The notes beneath the pieces were generated by a model. It made no database searches, was not told where the DNA came from, and was given only the letters and a program-made list of their open reading frames with translations. From Gracilibacillus oryzae (GTDB taxonomy: Bacteria > Bacillota > Bacilli > Bacillales > Amphibacillaceae), in NCBI RefSeq assembly GCF_009498735.1, contig NZ_ML762429.1, forward strand, positions 87,195 through 151,194: a stretch of DNA of 64,000 nucleotides, read 5' to 3'. A program made the position numbers and the translations under genes. Of this stretch, positions 63,232 through 64,000 are shown piece after piece. Within the stretch, counting starts at the first letter, position 1, and every line of letters starts with the position of its first letter.

Positions 63232-63410
63232 TTATCCACATGTTAATCAGAAAGAAATGGAATACTATTCACATGTTAATAACGATTATGAATACATATC
63301 CACAAACTTATCCACATACCCACATTCATTTATACATATATCGTATAGAACATAAATTCGACTACCATATATATATTACTATTCACATACAATCCACAAT
63401 TTGTGGATAA
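63232..63410. other. Cluster of DnaA-box sequences
   Basis: Three exact TTATCCACA boxes (63232-63240 and 63308-63316 forward; 63402-63410 reverse) and near matches ATATCCACA (63296) and CTATTCACA (63265, 63379) occur within 180 AT-rich bases. There is no gene. This could bind DnaA. Confidence 0.65.
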
Positions 63411-63415
63411 CAAAA

Positions 63416-63454
63416 TAAAAAGTGTGGACAAAAGTTTTTTCTTCTGTCCACACT
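63416..63454 (-). terminator. Terminator of the htrA gene
   Basis: Ten-bp arms AGTGTGGACA/TGTCCACACT (63421-63430, 63445-63454), then TTTTTATTTTG on the minus strand. Confidence 0.88.
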
Positions 63455-63463
63455 TCTCTCCTT

Positions 63464-64000
63464 TTAATAGGATAATGTTGTTAACTCTACACTGGTTTCC
63501 TGCCTTTGCCCATCCCGATAGAAGATGATTGTTAATGCTTCTCCTACAGTTTTTCTTTCATATAAGTGCTTTCTTAAATCTACAATATCTCCCACTGGTT
63601 CGCCATCTAATTCTGTGATAACATCATATGCCTGCAGTCCACCTTTATCTGCTGGCGACAATGGCTCAACACTGCGGATATATATTCCCTGTTCAACTTC
63701 AGGAGGTAAGTTTAGACTTCTTTCCCATTCAACTTGGGCTACATCTTGTAAGGAGTAGGCTTCTACACCTAAGAACGGCCGTGTCACTTCACCTGTTTGT
63801 TCCAGCTCCTCGATAATTGGGATGGCATCATCAATCGGTATGGCAAAACCAATGCCCTCTACAGATGACTCTGCAATCTTCATAGAGTTAATACCAATTA
63901 ACTGTCCTTTCATATTCAACAGAGCTCCCCCACTATTTCCAGGGTTAATGGCCGCATCCGTCTGAATTACTTCTGACTGCCAATCTGCTCTGCCATCTCC
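63464..64000 (-). CDS. HtrA/DegP-type serine protease, 3' part
   Basis: An open frame of 178 codons runs off the right end of the window. The visible part has the active-site Ser in NPGNSGGAL, the end of the trypsin-like domain (IGFAIPIDDAIPIIEELE), and one PDZ domain (LPPEVEQGIYIRSVEPLSPA, DVITELDGEPV). Membrane-anchored HtrA proteases degrade misfolded exported proteins. In Bacillus the equivalent gene (yyxA/htrC) directly precedes rlmH; here manA and others lie between. The N-terminus and anchor are outside the window. Confidence 0.93.
   Translation of the reverse strand, partial: GDGRADWQSEVIQTDAAINPGNSGGALLNMKGQLIGINSMKIAESSVEGIGFAIPIDDAIPIIEELEQTGEVTRPFLGVEAYSLQDVAQVEWERSLNLPPEVEQGIYIRSVEPLSPADKGGLQAYDVITELDGEPVGDIVDLRKHLYERKTVGEALTIIFYRDGQRQETSVELTTLSY

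Noticed and set aside
63232-63410. Chromosomal origin oriC
   Set aside because: DnaA boxes are present, but no dnaA, dnaN or rpmH gene or typical unwinding element lies in view.

Overview
The window reads as chromosomal DNA of a low-GC, endospore-forming Bacillaceae, of the Oceanobacillus/Gracilibacillus/Virgibacillus kind. The pointers are an alpha/beta-type small acid-soluble spore protein, an RsbR-like stress protein, a YesM/YesN-type two-component system, Fur, Rex and CcpA-type operators, strong GGAGG ribosome sites, and repeat families familiar from Bacillaceae. The species itself cannot be fixed from the sequence. The htrA and rlmH genes at the right suggest the origin-proximal chromosome region, as in Bacillus; here they are pushed about 12 kb apart.

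Layout. 0-8 kb: a molybdopterin oxidoreductase operon, a DUF378 protein, a Fur-boxed flavodoxin with a small Cys-rich ORF, a DUF819 membrane protein, a short-chain dehydrogenase, and a CysP-type sulfate permease. 8-18 kb: a carbohydrate locus of cytoplasmic clan-A glycosidase, two ABC permeases, response regulator, histidine kinase, and a separately transcribed binding lipoprotein with a cre site. 18-27 kb: decayed genes, a second DUF378 protein, a lipoprotein, an ldh-lctP operon under two Rex boxes, a second DUF819 copy, an esterase broken by a stop codon, and an Rpn-type gene broken by a stop codon and a 205-bp repeat insertion. 27-34 kb: a TRM11-like methyltransferase, aldo/keto reductase, aromatic acid exporter family protein, spore protein, RsbR paralogue, and CstA.

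34.5-51.1 kb is the most unusual part. Intact rlmH (51065-51544) has its 3' end repeated in the same orientation at about 48.38, 36.11 and 34.51 kb, the last copy being part of a decayed rlmH. This is the arrangement expected of staphylococcal-cassette-like (SCC) elements stacked at the rlmH 3' end. A relic of a large serine recombinase lies directly against rlmH. Between the repeats sit a RhuM-family gene, a six-gene co-directional operon, a YjzC-like gene, an IS21 remnant, and a wHTH/PD-(D/E)XK nuclease gene. The operon encodes a DUF2075 helicase with nuclease-like N-terminus, a GNAT protein, a SNF2 helicase, a RES-domain protein, an AbiA-like reverse transcriptase with a HEPN motif, and an AlbA/HATPase/wHTH protein. 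I infer a mobile anti-phage cassette; I do not recognise this combination as a described system.

51-64 kb: a decayed ohrR/ohrA pair, a TetR-MMPL pair, a pentapeptide-repeat protein, a 456-bp inverted-end repeat unit, an SDR/DUF2867-like protein, Lin0512-family and aldo/keto reductase genes, an acyl-CoA dehydrogenase-like protein, a DinB protein, manA, a cluster of DnaA-box sequences, and the 3' part of an htrA-type protease gene running off the window.
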